Assembly (NCBI RefSeq): GCF_021497505.1
Contig: NZ_CP069349.1
Coordinates: 1,386,001 to 1,450,000, forward strand
Direction: 5' to 3'
Length of the DNA stretch: 64,000 bases
Source of the DNA: Turicibacter sp. TJ11
GTDB lineage: Bacteria > Bacillota_I > Bacilli_A > MOL361 > Turicibacteraceae
The notes under the pieces are model-generated. The model had not been told where the DNA came from and searched no databases. It saw only the letters and a list, made by a program, of their open reading frames with translations. This document shows positions 18,501 through 27,887 of the stretch, one piece after another (the stretch's first letter is position 1; the number at the start of each line of letters is the position of its first letter). Position numbers and translations under genes: made by a program.

Positions 18501-18609
18501 ATCATATCCTTATCTATACTTTTTATGTATCTATTATGTCCTATATAATATGTGTATGACACTTATTATAATGCAGGATTTTTTTGAAATCAAGCAAAAA
18601 ACAATTAAA

Positions 18610-19527
18610 TTATCGCTTTTGACGATAATTTGTTCCTGTAATTGCGACTGGAATCGTCAATGCTTTAATACGTTCTAGTACTCGGGCTCCTTTGATCTCT
18701 TCAACTTCACCCTTTTGAGTATAAGAATAATGATGTTGGAGTTCATTATAATCTAAGTTAGAGGTAAAGAAAGTCGGTAATCCTTGATGCATTCGATAGT
18801 TTAAAATACGACCTAACACTTCATCTCGCATCCAGCTTGTCATCGATTCACTTCCGATATCATCTAACATTAAAACATCAATTTCTTTTAACTGTTCAAT
18901 TTTATCATAGGCATTACTATTTTCACTATTAAATCCTGACTTGATTTCAGCAATGAGCTCTGGAAAGTAAACGAGCCCACAAACAATCCCTCGTTGCGAT
19001 AAAATATTAGCAATCGCACTAAGCATATAAGTTTTTCCCGTTCCAAACGGCCCATATAAATATAGTCCGCGCCCCTTTTTTGTTGTGATATACTCATGAA
19101 TAAACATCGAGGCTTTCTCATAAAACTCTACTCGTTCAGGATCCATGATAAACTGTTCAAAGTTGGCCGTTGAAATATCGATTGGCATATGAAAACTTTT
19201 AATATTGACTAAGTGTTTTTGATTCATTTCAAACTGGCAAGGTGTATAAGCAACTTTTAATTGCTTATATGAAGGTTTTAGTGTTGGATGATGTCCTTTA
19301 ACAGGTTGCTTGCAACTTTTTAATCCTTGACATCCTTGACACTTTTCTTTGTTTCTTAAAAATTCATCTAAATCAGAAATATAACTTGAGATTAAATTAG
19401 GATCAACCTCGGCTTTGTATTCATTCATCGCTGCTACAATTTCTGGTTCATTTAAAATTTCAGCGTACGCTTCATTTGCCCCTTTTGACTTTACCATTAA
19501 ATCTCCAATACGTTGCACGACTCTCAC
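18610..19527 (-). CDS. dnaI: Primosomal protein DnaI (helicase loader)
   Basis: 305 residues. The N-terminal zinc-binding region reads CQGCQGLKSCKQPVKGHHP (about 62-80). The AAA+ domain has Walker A GPFGTGKTYMLSA, Walker B VLMLDDIGSE and an arginine-finger region (FTSNLDYNELQHHY). DnaI loads the replicative helicase at the origin and at restart sites. The frame overlaps the dnaB stop by 4 bases; the GTG at 19518 is better spaced from AAAGGG than the first GTG at 19527. Confidence 0.93.
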   Translation of the reverse strand: MRVVQRIGDLMVKSKGANEAYAEILNEPEIVAAMNEYKAEVDPNLISSYISDLDEFLRNKEKCQGCQGLKSCKQPVKGHHPTLKPSYKQLKVAYTPCQFEMNQKHLVNIKSFHMPIDISTANFEQFIMDPERVEFYEKASMFIHEYITTKKGRGLYLYGPFGTGKTYMLSAIANILSQRGIVCGLVYFPELIAEIKSGFNSENSNAYDKIEQLKEIDVLMLDDIGSESMTSWMRDEVLGRILNYRMHQGLPTFFTSNLDYNELQHHYSYTQKGEVEEIKGARVLERIKALTIPVAITGTNYRQKR

Positions 19528-20903
19528 CCTTTCTGATTTAAAAGTTGACTTTGTAATTTTTTCATACGCTCAATTTTTTGTAAATCTTCCTCGCTTAACT
19601 GTTTCTTTTCTTGTTTCGGTTGATTAGCTGTCTTCAACCAATCAGGAACTTGTTCTTGACGAACGACGCGTGTCGTCTTTGGATATACTTTTTTGGCTGC
19701 TGGCATCGTTTTTTCGAGTTCTCTTTTTTGCTTCGCTTTTAAAGTGGCACGAACTTGGGCAATGGCCTTTTCGGTTGTATCAATTTCTTTGCGTTGCCAC
19801 TCCCCTGCAATTTTTTCAACCAATTGTTTTGGTAATCGACCATCGGAAATATTTAAAACATAATCGACTAAGACATTAACAACGCCATCTGGCATCATTT
19901 GATCTAACACGAGCCATTCTACTAATTGACGATCAGCTGGAACAGGCTCTTTTTGATGCTGTTTAAATCGTAAAAAATCAAGTGGATTTTGAGACAAGTG
20001 TACGAGTAACTGTTTTTCTTTAGAAAGAATCACTTTTTCTTCATCCATCCCAGGAGATGGCTGATTTATTTTTGGCATCTCTACCACTTCAATTGGCTTT
20101 CCTTTATTTAAGAATTGAAAATATTGCTTCGCTTGTTTTCTAAACGTATCTAAATTAACAAAACCATCTGAATCTAAGGCATCAAAAATTAAACGTGCTA
20201 ATTCATGTTCATCTAACTTATATAAAAAAGCAGTTTTATTAATTTGATCCAGTAACTTATCTGATAATAGTTGCTCATCCATTCCAAATTGTTTTAATAA
20301 TGCAAATAACAATTCTTGATCAAAGGCTAATTCTAACTTCACCCCACGTTGTCCATCTGGATGTTGGGGTAAGGGACTTGCCTCTAAATTAGCAGAAGAT
20401 TGCATTAAAACAGTGGTATCAAATACTTCATTAAACGGTTTTGAAATATTGGTTCCTTCAATTTTTGGAATATCTTGAATAAACAATTGCTTTAATTGCT
20501 GATAATCACTATTTCCCACTTTTAAATTTAAAAAGACATTAATAATCCCATCATTAAAAAAAGCTTTTGATTGCATCGGTTTTTTAAGATAATAGGTCAA
20601 ATGATGATTTTCCTCAGTGACATAAACTTGAATCAATCCAACCGCTTCTAACTTATATCTTAAAGCCAATAATTCTTCGACTCCAACATTTAAAACTTGT
20701 AATAATAGATGATGTGTAAATAAAGAGGAACTACTTTTATTAGCTAATGTATTTAAGGTGATATATAAGCTAACCGCCTGAGGGCCAATAATAGGTTGAT
20801 AAAGTAACGTTAAAATTTGTAACTCTTCCGAAGTCATCATTTGTGTGACACAAAGTTCGAATTGAAGATTGGGTTTTATTATCGTTGTATCCACCACAAA
20901 CAC
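19524..20903 (-). CDS. dnaB: Replication initiation and membrane attachment protein DnaB
   Basis: 459 residues of the Bacillus-type DnaB primosomal protein, not the helicase. An N-terminal winged-helix region begins LQFELCVTQMMTSEELQILTLLYQPIIGPQAVSLY. A C-terminal DnaB/DnaD-like helical region contains LVEWLVLDQMMPDGVVNVLVDYVL, followed by a Lys/Gln-rich tail. It acts with DnaD and DnaI in helicase loading. AGGAGG touches the first GTG (20903); GTG at 20897 has better spacing. dnaB-dnaI are co-transcribed; the nrdR gene usual upstream is absent. Confidence 0.9.
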   Translation of the reverse strand: MFVVDTTIIKPNLQFELCVTQMMTSEELQILTLLYQPIIGPQAVSLYITLNTLANKSSSSLFTHHLLLQVLNVGVEELLALRYKLEAVGLIQVYVTEENHHLTYYLKKPMQSKAFFNDGIINVFLNLKVGNSDYQQLKQLFIQDIPKIEGTNISKPFNEVFDTTVLMQSSANLEASPLPQHPDGQRGVKLELAFDQELLFALLKQFGMDEQLLSDKLLDQINKTAFLYKLDEHELARLIFDALDSDGFVNLDTFRKQAKQYFQFLNKGKPIEVVEMPKINQPSPGMDEEKVILSKEKQLLVHLSQNPLDFLRFKQHQKEPVPADRQLVEWLVLDQMMPDGVVNVLVDYVLNISDGRLPKQLVEKIAGEWQRKEIDTTEKAIAQVRATLKAKQKRELEKTMPAAKKVYPKTTRVVRQEQVPDWLKTANQPKQEKKQLSEEDLQKIERMKKLQSQLLNQKG

Positions 20904-20922
20904 TCCTCCTGTTAAAATGTGA

Positions 20923-20945
20923 AATCCCTATCGAAAATAGGGATT
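20923..20945. repeat. Hairpin between the 121-residue gene and dnaB
   Basis: AATCCCTAT / ATAGGGATT, nine perfect pairs with a 5-nt loop. No T-run follows on either strand, so it may be an RNA-processing or weak termination site. Confidence 0.5.
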
Positions 20946-20956
20946 GATGTACTATA

Positions 20957-21322
20957 TTATCGGTTTAAAGCAAGCCCTTTAAACATTAATCGTTTATCTA
21001 ATGCTTGATAAAGAGATTGAATGACTTTTTTCCCTTTTCCAAAGCTAATGATTCCAGATGTATTCACTGTAAAGTCAACCGTTGTTTCAATTGGATTTAT
21101 TTTAACAACGGTTACAATGACTTCACAATCTTTACGCTTTAACATTAACTCTTGGCGAGTATCATCTTCAAACGCCAATGTAAATTCTAACTCACGAGCT
21201 ACCTCTAATAAAGCAGTTTTCGTTTGTTGATAATTATTTTTGTAATAATGTGTTAATAATCCTTCATCTGTCGCTCTTTCTCCCGACTCATAATGCGTTT
21301 TAAACAGATCCATAAATCCCAT
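20957..21322 (-). CDS. Conserved-looking hypothetical protein
   Basis: 121 residues, soluble, no signal or membrane segment. The C-terminal half alternates strands (CEVIVTVVKINPIETTVDFTVNT) and ends in a helix (FGKGKKVIQSLYQALDKRL). GGGAGG precedes the ATG. I do not recognise the family. It lies between coaE and dnaB on the same strand, and the hairpin after it suggests partial uncoupling from dnaB. Confidence 0.6.
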   Translation of the reverse strand: MGFMDLFKTHYESGERATDEGLLTHYYKNNYQQTKTALLEVARELEFTLAFEDDTRQELMLKRKDCEVIVTVVKINPIETTVDFTVNTSGIISFGKGKKVIQSLYQALDKRLMFKGLALNR

Positions 21323-21364
21323 TTTTAATTCCTCCCATGTTTCATCAATGATTATATTTTAAGA

Positions 21365-21982
21365 CTAATTTGAAGATAGTTGACACGCCTTCTCCCAAAG
21401 CATTTCAAACATCTGCTCAAACTGAGTTCGTAACTCACGGATTGAACGTTCATTATTAATAACATAATCTGCACGATCTCGCTTCTTTTCTAATGACATC
21501 TGTGAATTAATTTTTGCTAAGGCATAATCTTCACCAATCTGATCCCGCTGCATTAAACGTTTCACTTGAATGTCACGAGAAACATAAATCACTAACGTTT
21601 CATCAACTAATGATTCAAATCCACTTTCAAACAGTAGTGGAACATCTAAAATGACCAATTGTTCTCCACAGGCTTTTGCTTGTTCAATCCCCTCAACTAG
21701 CTTCTTTTTTACCAGTGGATGAATCATGTCGTTTAATTTTTGCTTTGCGACTTCATCATGAAAAATGATCGATCCTAGTACATCTCGAGCCAATTCTCCA
21801 GTTTCTAAAATAACATTCGATCCAAATTCACGCGCTAAATCATTCAGCAATGGACTACCTGGCTTTTGAAGTTGCCTAACAATTTCATCCGCATCTAAGA
21901 CAATAATTCCTTTTTCTAAAAACCATGATGTAATCGTACTTTTTCCTGATGAAATTCCACCTGTTAATCCTACGGTTAACAT
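21365..21982 (-). CDS. coaE: Dephospho-CoA kinase
   Basis: 205 residues. P-loop GLTGGISSGKSTI at the start, then VLDADEIVRQL, ILDVPLLFESGFE and RMxRD-type lid residues (LMQRDQIGEDYA), the CoaE order. It phosphorylates dephospho-CoA in the last step of CoA synthesis. The ATG directly follows the mutM stop with no gap, so the two are translationally coupled, as in the Bacillus polA-mutM-coaE (ytaG) group. Confidence 0.95.
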   Translation of the reverse strand: MLTVGLTGGISSGKSTITSWFLEKGIIVLDADEIVRQLQKPGSPLLNDLAREFGSNVILETGELARDVLGSIIFHDEVAKQKLNDMIHPLVKKKLVEGIEQAKACGEQLVILDVPLLFESGFESLVDETLVIYVSRDIQVKRLMQRDQIGEDYALAKINSQMSLEKKRDRADYVINNERSIRELRTQFEQMFEMLWEKACQLSSN

Positions 21983-22828
21983 TTATTTCATCTCCTTTGA
22001 CAGTAACTTCTGGCATGTTGGGCAAAAATATGTTCCTCGTCCACCCACTTTAATTTTTTCAATAGGTGTTTGACAGATATAGCAGTTTTCTCCCTTTCGC
22101 TGATGAACTAACAATTCATTTTGAAAGGTTCCCAAAATACCATGCGATGAAGTAAAGGTGCGAATCGTCGTTCCCCCTAACTCAATCGCTCTAGCTAAAA
22201 CTTCTACTGTATATTTTACCACATCTTCAATCTCTTTGTCTGTCAATTCTGAACTTGAAGTTAATGGATGAAGTTTGGCACGATGCAACACTTCATCAAC
22301 ATAAATATTTCCCAGTCCACAAACAACACTTTGATCAAGAAGTAATGACTTAATTGGTTTCTTTTTATTATAAATTTTTTGTTTAACATATTCAGGTGTA
22401 AACTCTTGTGAAAAAGGTTCTAGCCCTAGGACTTGAAATGGAGAAGTTGTTTCTAAGTCAATTTCTTTATCATATAAATGATAAGTTCCAAATTTTCGGG
22501 TATCTTGATATAACAAGCGTTTTCCGTTATCTAATGTGAAAATGACATGAACGTGAGGATTTAGTTCAAACTCATCATCTGCATAAAAATATTTCCCTTC
22601 CATTCGAAGATGAGAAAGTAAATAATAATGATCCAAGTGAAAAACTAAATATTTACCTCGACGACTCACTTCTTGAATCGTTTGATTTTTCAGCTTATTT
22701 TTAAATTCCTCTGAATCCATATTTTTAATCATAGGTTCATAACGTAGTTCAATATCTTGAATCATTCGCCCTTTAACATTTTGATTTAGTGCTTCTTTAA
22801 CCGTTTCCACTTCTGGTAATTCTGGCAT
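21983..22828 (-). CDS. mutM: Formamidopyrimidine-DNA glycosylase
   Basis: 281 residues. It starts MPELPEVETV, giving the catalytic Pro2 and Glu3. The conserved Lys of RMEGKYF is near residue 59. The helix-two-turn-helix region reads LLDQSVVCGLGNIYVDEVL, and the C-terminal zinc finger is CYICQ...CPTCQ. It removes oxidised purines such as 8-oxoguanine. The end abuts coaE. A 668-base spacer with repeat copy B separates it from polA. Confidence 0.96.
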   Translation of the reverse strand: MPELPEVETVKEALNQNVKGRMIQDIELRYEPMIKNMDSEEFKNKLKNQTIQEVSRRGKYLVFHLDHYYLLSHLRMEGKYFYADDEFELNPHVHVIFTLDNGKRLLYQDTRKFGTYHLYDKEIDLETTSPFQVLGLEPFSQEFTPEYVKQKIYNKKKPIKSLLLDQSVVCGLGNIYVDEVLHRAKLHPLTSSSELTDKEIEDVVKYTVEVLARAIELGGTTIRTFTSSHGILGTFQNELLVHQRKGENCYICQTPIEKIKVGGRGTYFCPTCQKLLSKEMK

Positions 22829-22915
22829 ATTCTCAAACTTCCTTTTTGTCTAATCTAATTGTTTATTTAACCATGAACTGATAAAACTCAGTCACTCTAA
22901 TTTCCAATTCATTTT

Positions 22916-23046
22916 CTATATATGAAGCGAAAAAGATTTCACATAAAACGAAATAGCCTTAGTTGATTGATTTCATTGGTATAAAGACTAACTATAGTGG
23001 CGTTAAAATTTTTTCAATCATGAAAAACTTATCGCCACTTATATAT
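22916..23046 (-). repeat. ~130-nt structured intergenic repeat, copy B
   Basis: Read on the minus strand it begins TATATAAGTGGCG and ends CGCTTCATATATAG. The first stem is AGTGGCG/CGCCACT, which replaces AGTCCAG/CTGGACT of copy C with pairing kept. The inner hairpin is TTTTTCA/TGAAAAA. The second stem is AGTCTT/AAGGCT with one G-U pair. The loop sequence GATAAGTTTTTCAT is shared with copy C. Elsewhere in 22829-23496 I see only a hairpin AGGTGATG/CATCACCT (23095-23114) and the polA terminator. Confidence 0.7.
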
Positions 23047-23398
23047 TATTGCTAGTTCAACAAAATCAATTCTTTAAACTGCTCTAAATACACTAGGTGA
23101 TGTCATCATCACCTCTATGACCCAATCTCAGATATGATGCTAGTTGCATATTAAAAGACTATCATAAGTGATTCTTACTCTAGCTGTCAACTCATCCAAG
23201 TCCATTCATGAAAGTCCTAAAGCCTTTATACATCGTTGTACCAGCTTATGCATGACACCACAGCCTTGCTTAGCTTATTCATCTTTTTTCGATATGCAAA
23301 CAAAAAACATCTCTCATTTTTTAACATCATCAGTAATCGTTATATTACCTGGGAAACATTTTATTTAAAAGTGTCTAACCTCTTATTTATAAACGCAG

Positions 23399-23433
23399 AA
23401 AAGGACATCAAGTAAGCTACATGATGTCCTTTT
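23399..23433 (-). terminator. Probable terminator of polA
   Basis: AAAAGGACATCA / TGATGTCCTTTT, 12 perfect pairs with an 11-nt loop, 64 bases after polA. The T-run is short (TTTTC). Confidence 0.7.
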
Positions 23434-23496
23434 CTAATTGTTTTTATACCGTGGCACTTATGATGCTTCATCAATACATGTTTATTTTATAACACT

Positions 23497-26133
23497 TTAC
23501 TTCGCATCATACCAAGTTGGACCGTACGAGTAATCAGCTTTTAACGGAACTTGTAGTTCGACAACATCTTCCATTGTTTTCGTGACTAACTCAATCATTG
23601 TCTCTAACTCTTCTTTTGGAACTTCAAAAATTAGTTCATCGTGTACTTGAAGTAATAGACGAGATTTAACCTCTTTCTCTTGCATCGCTTGATAAACATC
23701 AATCATTGCTTTTTTAATAATATCTGCTGCTGTTCCTTGAATCGGTGCATTCATTGCCGTGCGCTCCCCAAACTGACGAATCGCATAATTTTTCTGAGTT
23801 AACTCAGGAATATAGCGACGGCGCTTAAATAACGTTGAAACATATCCATTATATTTAGCATACTTCACGGTATCCTCCATATACTGATGAATTCCTGAAT
23901 AAGTTTCTAAATAATGATCAATATATTTTTTTGCCTCTTTTTGAGTAATATTTAAATTCTCTGATAACCCAAAGGCACTCATTCCATAAATAATTCCGAA
24001 GTTAATCGCCTTTGCTGAACGACGAAGATCAGACGTCATTTCTTCTTCAGATACTTTAAAAACATCCATTGCTGTTTTCTTATGGATATCCTCACCTTGT
24101 CTAAATGCCTCAATTAACGATTCAGTATTTGAAATGTGTGCTAAAATACGCAACTCAATTTGTGAATAGTCAGCTCCTAAAATGATCCATCCTTCTTCGC
24201 TTGGAACAAAGGCACGTCGAATCATGCGACCTTCTTCTAAACGAATTGGAATGTTTTGAAGGTTTGGCTCAATTGAAGAAAGACGTCCTGTTTGAGTTAA
24301 CGCTTGATTGAAAATTGTATGAACTTTTCCATCTTCGTAGCACGCTTTTTTTAATCCTTCAATATAAGTTGAATAAAGTTTGGTTAACGTACGGTATTCC
24401 ATAATACATTCGATGATTGGGTGAGTCCCCATTAATTTTTCTAATACATCAACATTCGTTGAGTATCCTGTTTTTGTTTTCTTTATAACAGGTAGTGATA
24501 ATTTTTCAAATAATACTTCTCCTAATTGCTTAGGTGAATTAATGTTAAATGCCATTCCAGCTTGTTCATAAATTTTCGCTTCTAATGCTTCAATGCGACC
24601 TTTTAGATTTTGTCCCATCTCATCTAATGTTTTTAAATCTAAAGCCATTCCCGTGTATTCCATCATTGCTAATACTTCAGCTAATGGCATTTCCATTTCT
24701 TTAAATAAACTTAACTGTTCTTGTTCTTTTAATTGCTCAAGTGCTGTTTCTTTCAATTTCATAACAGCAGTAGCGATATCGATCGAATGCTCGGCCACCT
24801 TCTCAATCGGAGCAGTTGCACGTTTAGCACCTTTTCCATAAACTTCTTCATCATATGACACATCATCATAATCATAATGTAAGGCTACTTTTTTGATTTC
24901 ATTACTTACATTCGTTGGATTAATGACGTAAGTAGCTAATAATAAATCAAATTCAACCCCACGTAAATCAAACCCTTGCCACATTAACGCAACACGTGAA
25001 CGCTTCACGTCAAACACTGATTTTTTAATTTCTTCGTTTGATAAAAATGACATGAATACTTGGCTTTCCTTAGCCACTTCAAAAGGCACATAGTAAGATT
25101 CCTTTTCATTGACAACAGCTATCCCTAAAATCGTTCCTTGATGATAATTTTCCTCAAAAATCTCAACATGAATCGCACTATTGACATAACTTAGTGTTTC
25201 TAACTCTTTTGCTTCTGAAATAATGCGAACTGGCGCTTTAGGTTCTTTATCTTTTCCTTCTTCAATCTTCATTTTTTTTAGGAACGCATTAAACTCCATC
25301 TCTTTAAAGAATTCCATTAATTCTGTAGTTTGAGCCCCATGATAAACTAAATCATCAAATGTTAACGGTAGCGGAACATCTTTATGAATAGTAGCCATTC
25401 GCTTACAAAGTAAGGCTTGTTCGGTATGAGTTTCAACTTTTTCTTTCATCTTTCCTTTTAACTCATCTGTATGTTCAATTAGATTTTCAACTGTTCCAAA
25501 TTGCTTTAATAACTTAATGGCTGTCTTTTCACCAACGCCTGGTATTCCTGGTAAATTATCAGAAGGATCTCCCATTAAACCTTTTAAATCAACAATTTGA
25601 CTTGGTGTTAATTCATACTTAGCAAACACTTCCTCTTTGTTAAATGATTCAATATCTGTTACACCTTTTCGAGTAATATGAACCGTTGTTTTTTCATCTA
25701 CCATTTGTAGTAAATCTTTATCACCTGTGATGATATGGATCTTTTCAAAATCAGTGGCTTCACCCATCTTCGCTAACGTTCCAATAATATCGTCTGCTTC
25801 ATAAGTTGGTAACTCTAAACGCTTCACACCAAGTAGATCTAAATATTTTTTTATTAAGTTAATTTGTGAGCGCATTTCATCTGGCATTGGCTTGCGCCCA
25901 TCTTTATATGATTCTAAAAATTCATGTCTAAATGTCGTTTTCCCCGCATCAAAGGCTACTAACATGTGTGTATGATTATACTCATCCATCACTTTATTCA
26001 TCATATTGACAAAACCATACAGTGCATTTGTGAAAATTCCCGTACTTGTCTTCATTAAATTTCCACTGTAAGCAGTAGCATAATAAGCACGGTACATTAA
26101 ACTATTTCCATCTATTAAAACTAATGTATTCAT
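23497..26133 (-). CDS. polA: DNA polymerase I
   Basis: 878 residues. The 5' nuclease domain (1-290) has LIDGNSLMYRAYYA, YEADDIIGT and GDPSDNLPGIPGVGEKTA. The middle (about 300-470) is the 3' exonuclease fold, but the first acidic motif reads IHVEIFE instead of DTE-type, so proofreading is probably lost, as in Bacillus PolA. The polymerase domain has DYSQIELRILAH, RRSAKAINFGIIYG and QVHDELIFEVP. It fills Okazaki and repair gaps. Confidence 0.97.
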   Translation of the reverse strand: MNTLVLIDGNSLMYRAYYATAYSGNLMKTSTGIFTNALYGFVNMMNKVMDEYNHTHMLVAFDAGKTTFRHEFLESYKDGRKPMPDEMRSQINLIKKYLDLLGVKRLELPTYEADDIIGTLAKMGEATDFEKIHIITGDKDLLQMVDEKTTVHITRKGVTDIESFNKEEVFAKYELTPSQIVDLKGLMGDPSDNLPGIPGVGEKTAIKLLKQFGTVENLIEHTDELKGKMKEKVETHTEQALLCKRMATIHKDVPLPLTFDDLVYHGAQTTELMEFFKEMEFNAFLKKMKIEEGKDKEPKAPVRIISEAKELETLSYVNSAIHVEIFEENYHQGTILGIAVVNEKESYYVPFEVAKESQVFMSFLSNEEIKKSVFDVKRSRVALMWQGFDLRGVEFDLLLATYVINPTNVSNEIKKVALHYDYDDVSYDEEVYGKGAKRATAPIEKVAEHSIDIATAVMKLKETALEQLKEQEQLSLFKEMEMPLAEVLAMMEYTGMALDLKTLDEMGQNLKGRIEALEAKIYEQAGMAFNINSPKQLGEVLFEKLSLPVIKKTKTGYSTNVDVLEKLMGTHPIIECIMEYRTLTKLYSTYIEGLKKACYEDGKVHTIFNQALTQTGRLSSIEPNLQNIPIRLEEGRMIRRAFVPSEEGWIILGADYSQIELRILAHISNTESLIEAFRQGEDIHKKTAMDVFKVSEEEMTSDLRRSAKAINFGIIYGMSAFGLSENLNITQKEAKKYIDHYLETYSGIHQYMEDTVKYAKYNGYVSTLFKRRRYIPELTQKNYAIRQFGERTAMNAPIQGTAADIIKKAMIDVYQAMQEKEVKSRLLLQVHDELIFEVPKEELETMIELVTKTMEDVVELQVPLKADYSYGPTWYDAK

Positions 26134-26253
26134 TGCATCAACCCTTATCTATGGCATCTTTTAAAGCCTTATTTACTATCTTGTACTATTATTTTAACAC
26201 ATCCCTACCATTTAAAACACATTTTTACAAAGACAGTGATAAATGAATCAACA

Positions 26254-26330
26254 ATAGACCGTTATTAAAACAAAAAGGGATTTTATCATCATCTATTAGC
26301 CTTAGTTGACTTCCATCTTTCATGATAAAA
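26254..26330 (-). repeat. Possible fragment of the structured repeat
   Basis: On the minus strand GTCAACTAAGGCTA and the tail GATGATAAAATCCCTTTTTG resemble the 3' half of copy B. The 5' stem is not found. The rest of 26134-26591 holds divergent promoters for polA and the next gene (TGATATAAT at 26547-26555) and nothing else I can name. Confidence 0.25.
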
Positions 26331-26591
26331 CAAACTTAATTAATAACTAATCATTCTTGTATACATAATGCTCTTTTTGATGTCATACTTCATTGAATGA
26401 GTGAACGATTATCACGTTTTAAGTCAGTCTATCCGTTGATACTTGTTTTTCAACCAATAGATACAGATCTTTATTTCTACTAATGACTTAACACGACATA
26501 TGAGATGATTCCTCGTCACTGTTTGTATATCGAACTAAATAATCTATGATATAATATCCTTATAATAGTTTTTTTGGTAAAGGATGATTTT

Positions 26592-27395
26592 ATGATTAAG
26601 AAATTTCCTATTTACGTATTAACAGGTGCATTCCTTATTATTCTCTTTTTCTTTTATTCTTTATGTATTGTTAAATACAACATTAAAGTAGATGAAACCA
26701 TTATTGAAAGCCAAAGTATTCCGAGCAGTTTTGATGGCGTTCGACTTGTTCAATTAAGTGATGTCTTAATTAGAAACGAAGATGATTTAAAACTAGTTGA
26801 AAAAGCAGTGAATGAAATCAATCACCTTGAAGCTGACATCGTCTTATTTACAGGAGATTTATTTAAAGAGGGCGCAATTAGTTCGAGTTTAAGTAGTCGT
26901 CTAATTGAAATTTTATCGGATCTTAATCCCTCATTAGCTAAACTTGCTGTTTTAGGTGATCAAGATTTACCTCAACAAGAGGAACTGACAGAAATTTTAA
27001 CTTCTGCTTCCTTTAAAATTCTTCGTAATGATTCCATTGAATTATATAACGGAAGTAGTGAGGGGGTTAATTTTATCGGTATTGATTCCCTATCAAGCGC
27101 CCCTCAGTTAGATGATTTACTTTCGACTCTTACAAATGGTGAGCAATTTAATGTTCTTCTTCTTCATGAACCTACACTAGCAGCAAAATCAACAGATTTT
27201 CCAATTGAACTTCAAATCTCAGGACATTGTCAAGGATTAACAACAACCAAAGGATGCTCTCAATTTAATCAAGGAGTTTATCGATTTGCCGATCAATTAA
27301 CGTTATATGTTAATAGTGGCTTAAATCGTCCAAATCAATTAACCACTTTACTCAAACGACCGACACTTCATTCATTTCTTTTAATGAAAAAATAA
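26592..27395 (+). CDS. Metallophosphoesterase-like protein with lost catalytic motifs
   Basis: 267 residues with one N-terminal membrane anchor (about 5-27) and an outside domain with the calcineurin-like fold of the YkuE family. Family motifs are eroded: LSDLH reads LSDVL, GNHD reads GDQD and GHTHGG reads GHCQGL; only TGDLF remains intact. Most metal ligands are therefore missing, and I infer a non-enzymatic or binding role. AAAGGATG precedes the ATG at 26592; the in-frame TTG at 26574 is upstream of it. The reading frame is intact, so it is not simply a pseudogene. Confidence 0.75.
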   Translation: MIKKFPIYVLTGAFLIILFFFYSLCIVKYNIKVDETIIESQSIPSSFDGVRLVQLSDVLIRNEDDLKLVEKAVNEINHLEADIVLFTGDLFKEGAISSSLSSRLIEILSDLNPSLAKLAVLGDQDLPQQEELTEILTSASFKILRNDSIELYNGSSEGVNFIGIDSLSSAPQLDDLLSTLTNGEQFNVLLLHEPTLAAKSTDFPIELQISGHCQGLTTTKGCSQFNQGVYRFADQLTLYVNSGLNRPNQLTTLLKRPTLHSFLLMKK

Positions 27396-27468
27396 AATTT
27401 GAAACCAAATAGATTTCTCTTGCATATTTTATAGTAAGGCTATAAGTCTGAAGGAGGAGTTTAAATTG

Positions 27469-27855
27469 ATGCGAAATAACTATAGAGGTAATTTTCCCTC
27501 TCAAATCTCATACCAAAATGCTGCACCACTAACTAATCAAGTTCCTTATTTATCTAATGTTCCAGGTGCTGCTCAAGATGAGAGATTTGGGTTTTTACCG
27601 TTTGTCGGTGGATTAGCTTTAGGTGGATTATTATTTAACGGAGGAGGGGGTCGCCCTTGTTGTGGTGGTGGATATAACTATCCAGTGTATCAACCTGTTT
27701 ATCAACAACCGATCTATCAACCAACGTATTCCCCTCAACCCACTTATCCAGTGTATCAACAACAAGCGTCACAAACAGGATACTATGGACCATATAATCC
27801 AGTCATGCCAACAGAAACAACTATTTTAGAAAGCAACAAATATTACTTATCATAA
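27469..27855 (+). CDS. Tyr/Gln/Pro-rich low-complexity protein, possible spore coat
   Basis: 128 residues. A Gly-rich segment (FLPFVGGLALGGLLF, then GGGGRPCCGGG) precedes tandem YPVYQPVYQQPIYQ-type repeats. Such Tyr/Gln/Pro repeats with a Cys pair are common in spore coat and surface proteins of Bacillota, but no family is recognised. AAGGAGG lies 11 bases before this ATG and 8 before the adjacent TTG at 27466, so TTG is possible. It is monocistronic with a strong terminator. Confidence 0.65.
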   Translation: MRNNYRGNFPSQISYQNAAPLTNQVPYLSNVPGAAQDERFGFLPFVGGLALGGLLFNGGGGRPCCGGGYNYPVYQPVYQQPIYQPTYSPQPTYPVYQQQASQTGYYGPYNPVMPTETTILESNKYYLS

Positions 27856-27887
27856 AAAAAGTAGACCATTCCGGTCTACTTTTTTTC
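27854..27887. terminator. Bidirectional terminator between convergent genes
   Basis: GTAGACC / GGTCTAC hairpin flanked by seven A and eight T, serving the plus-strand coat-like gene and the minus-strand dehydrogenase. Confidence 0.9.
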
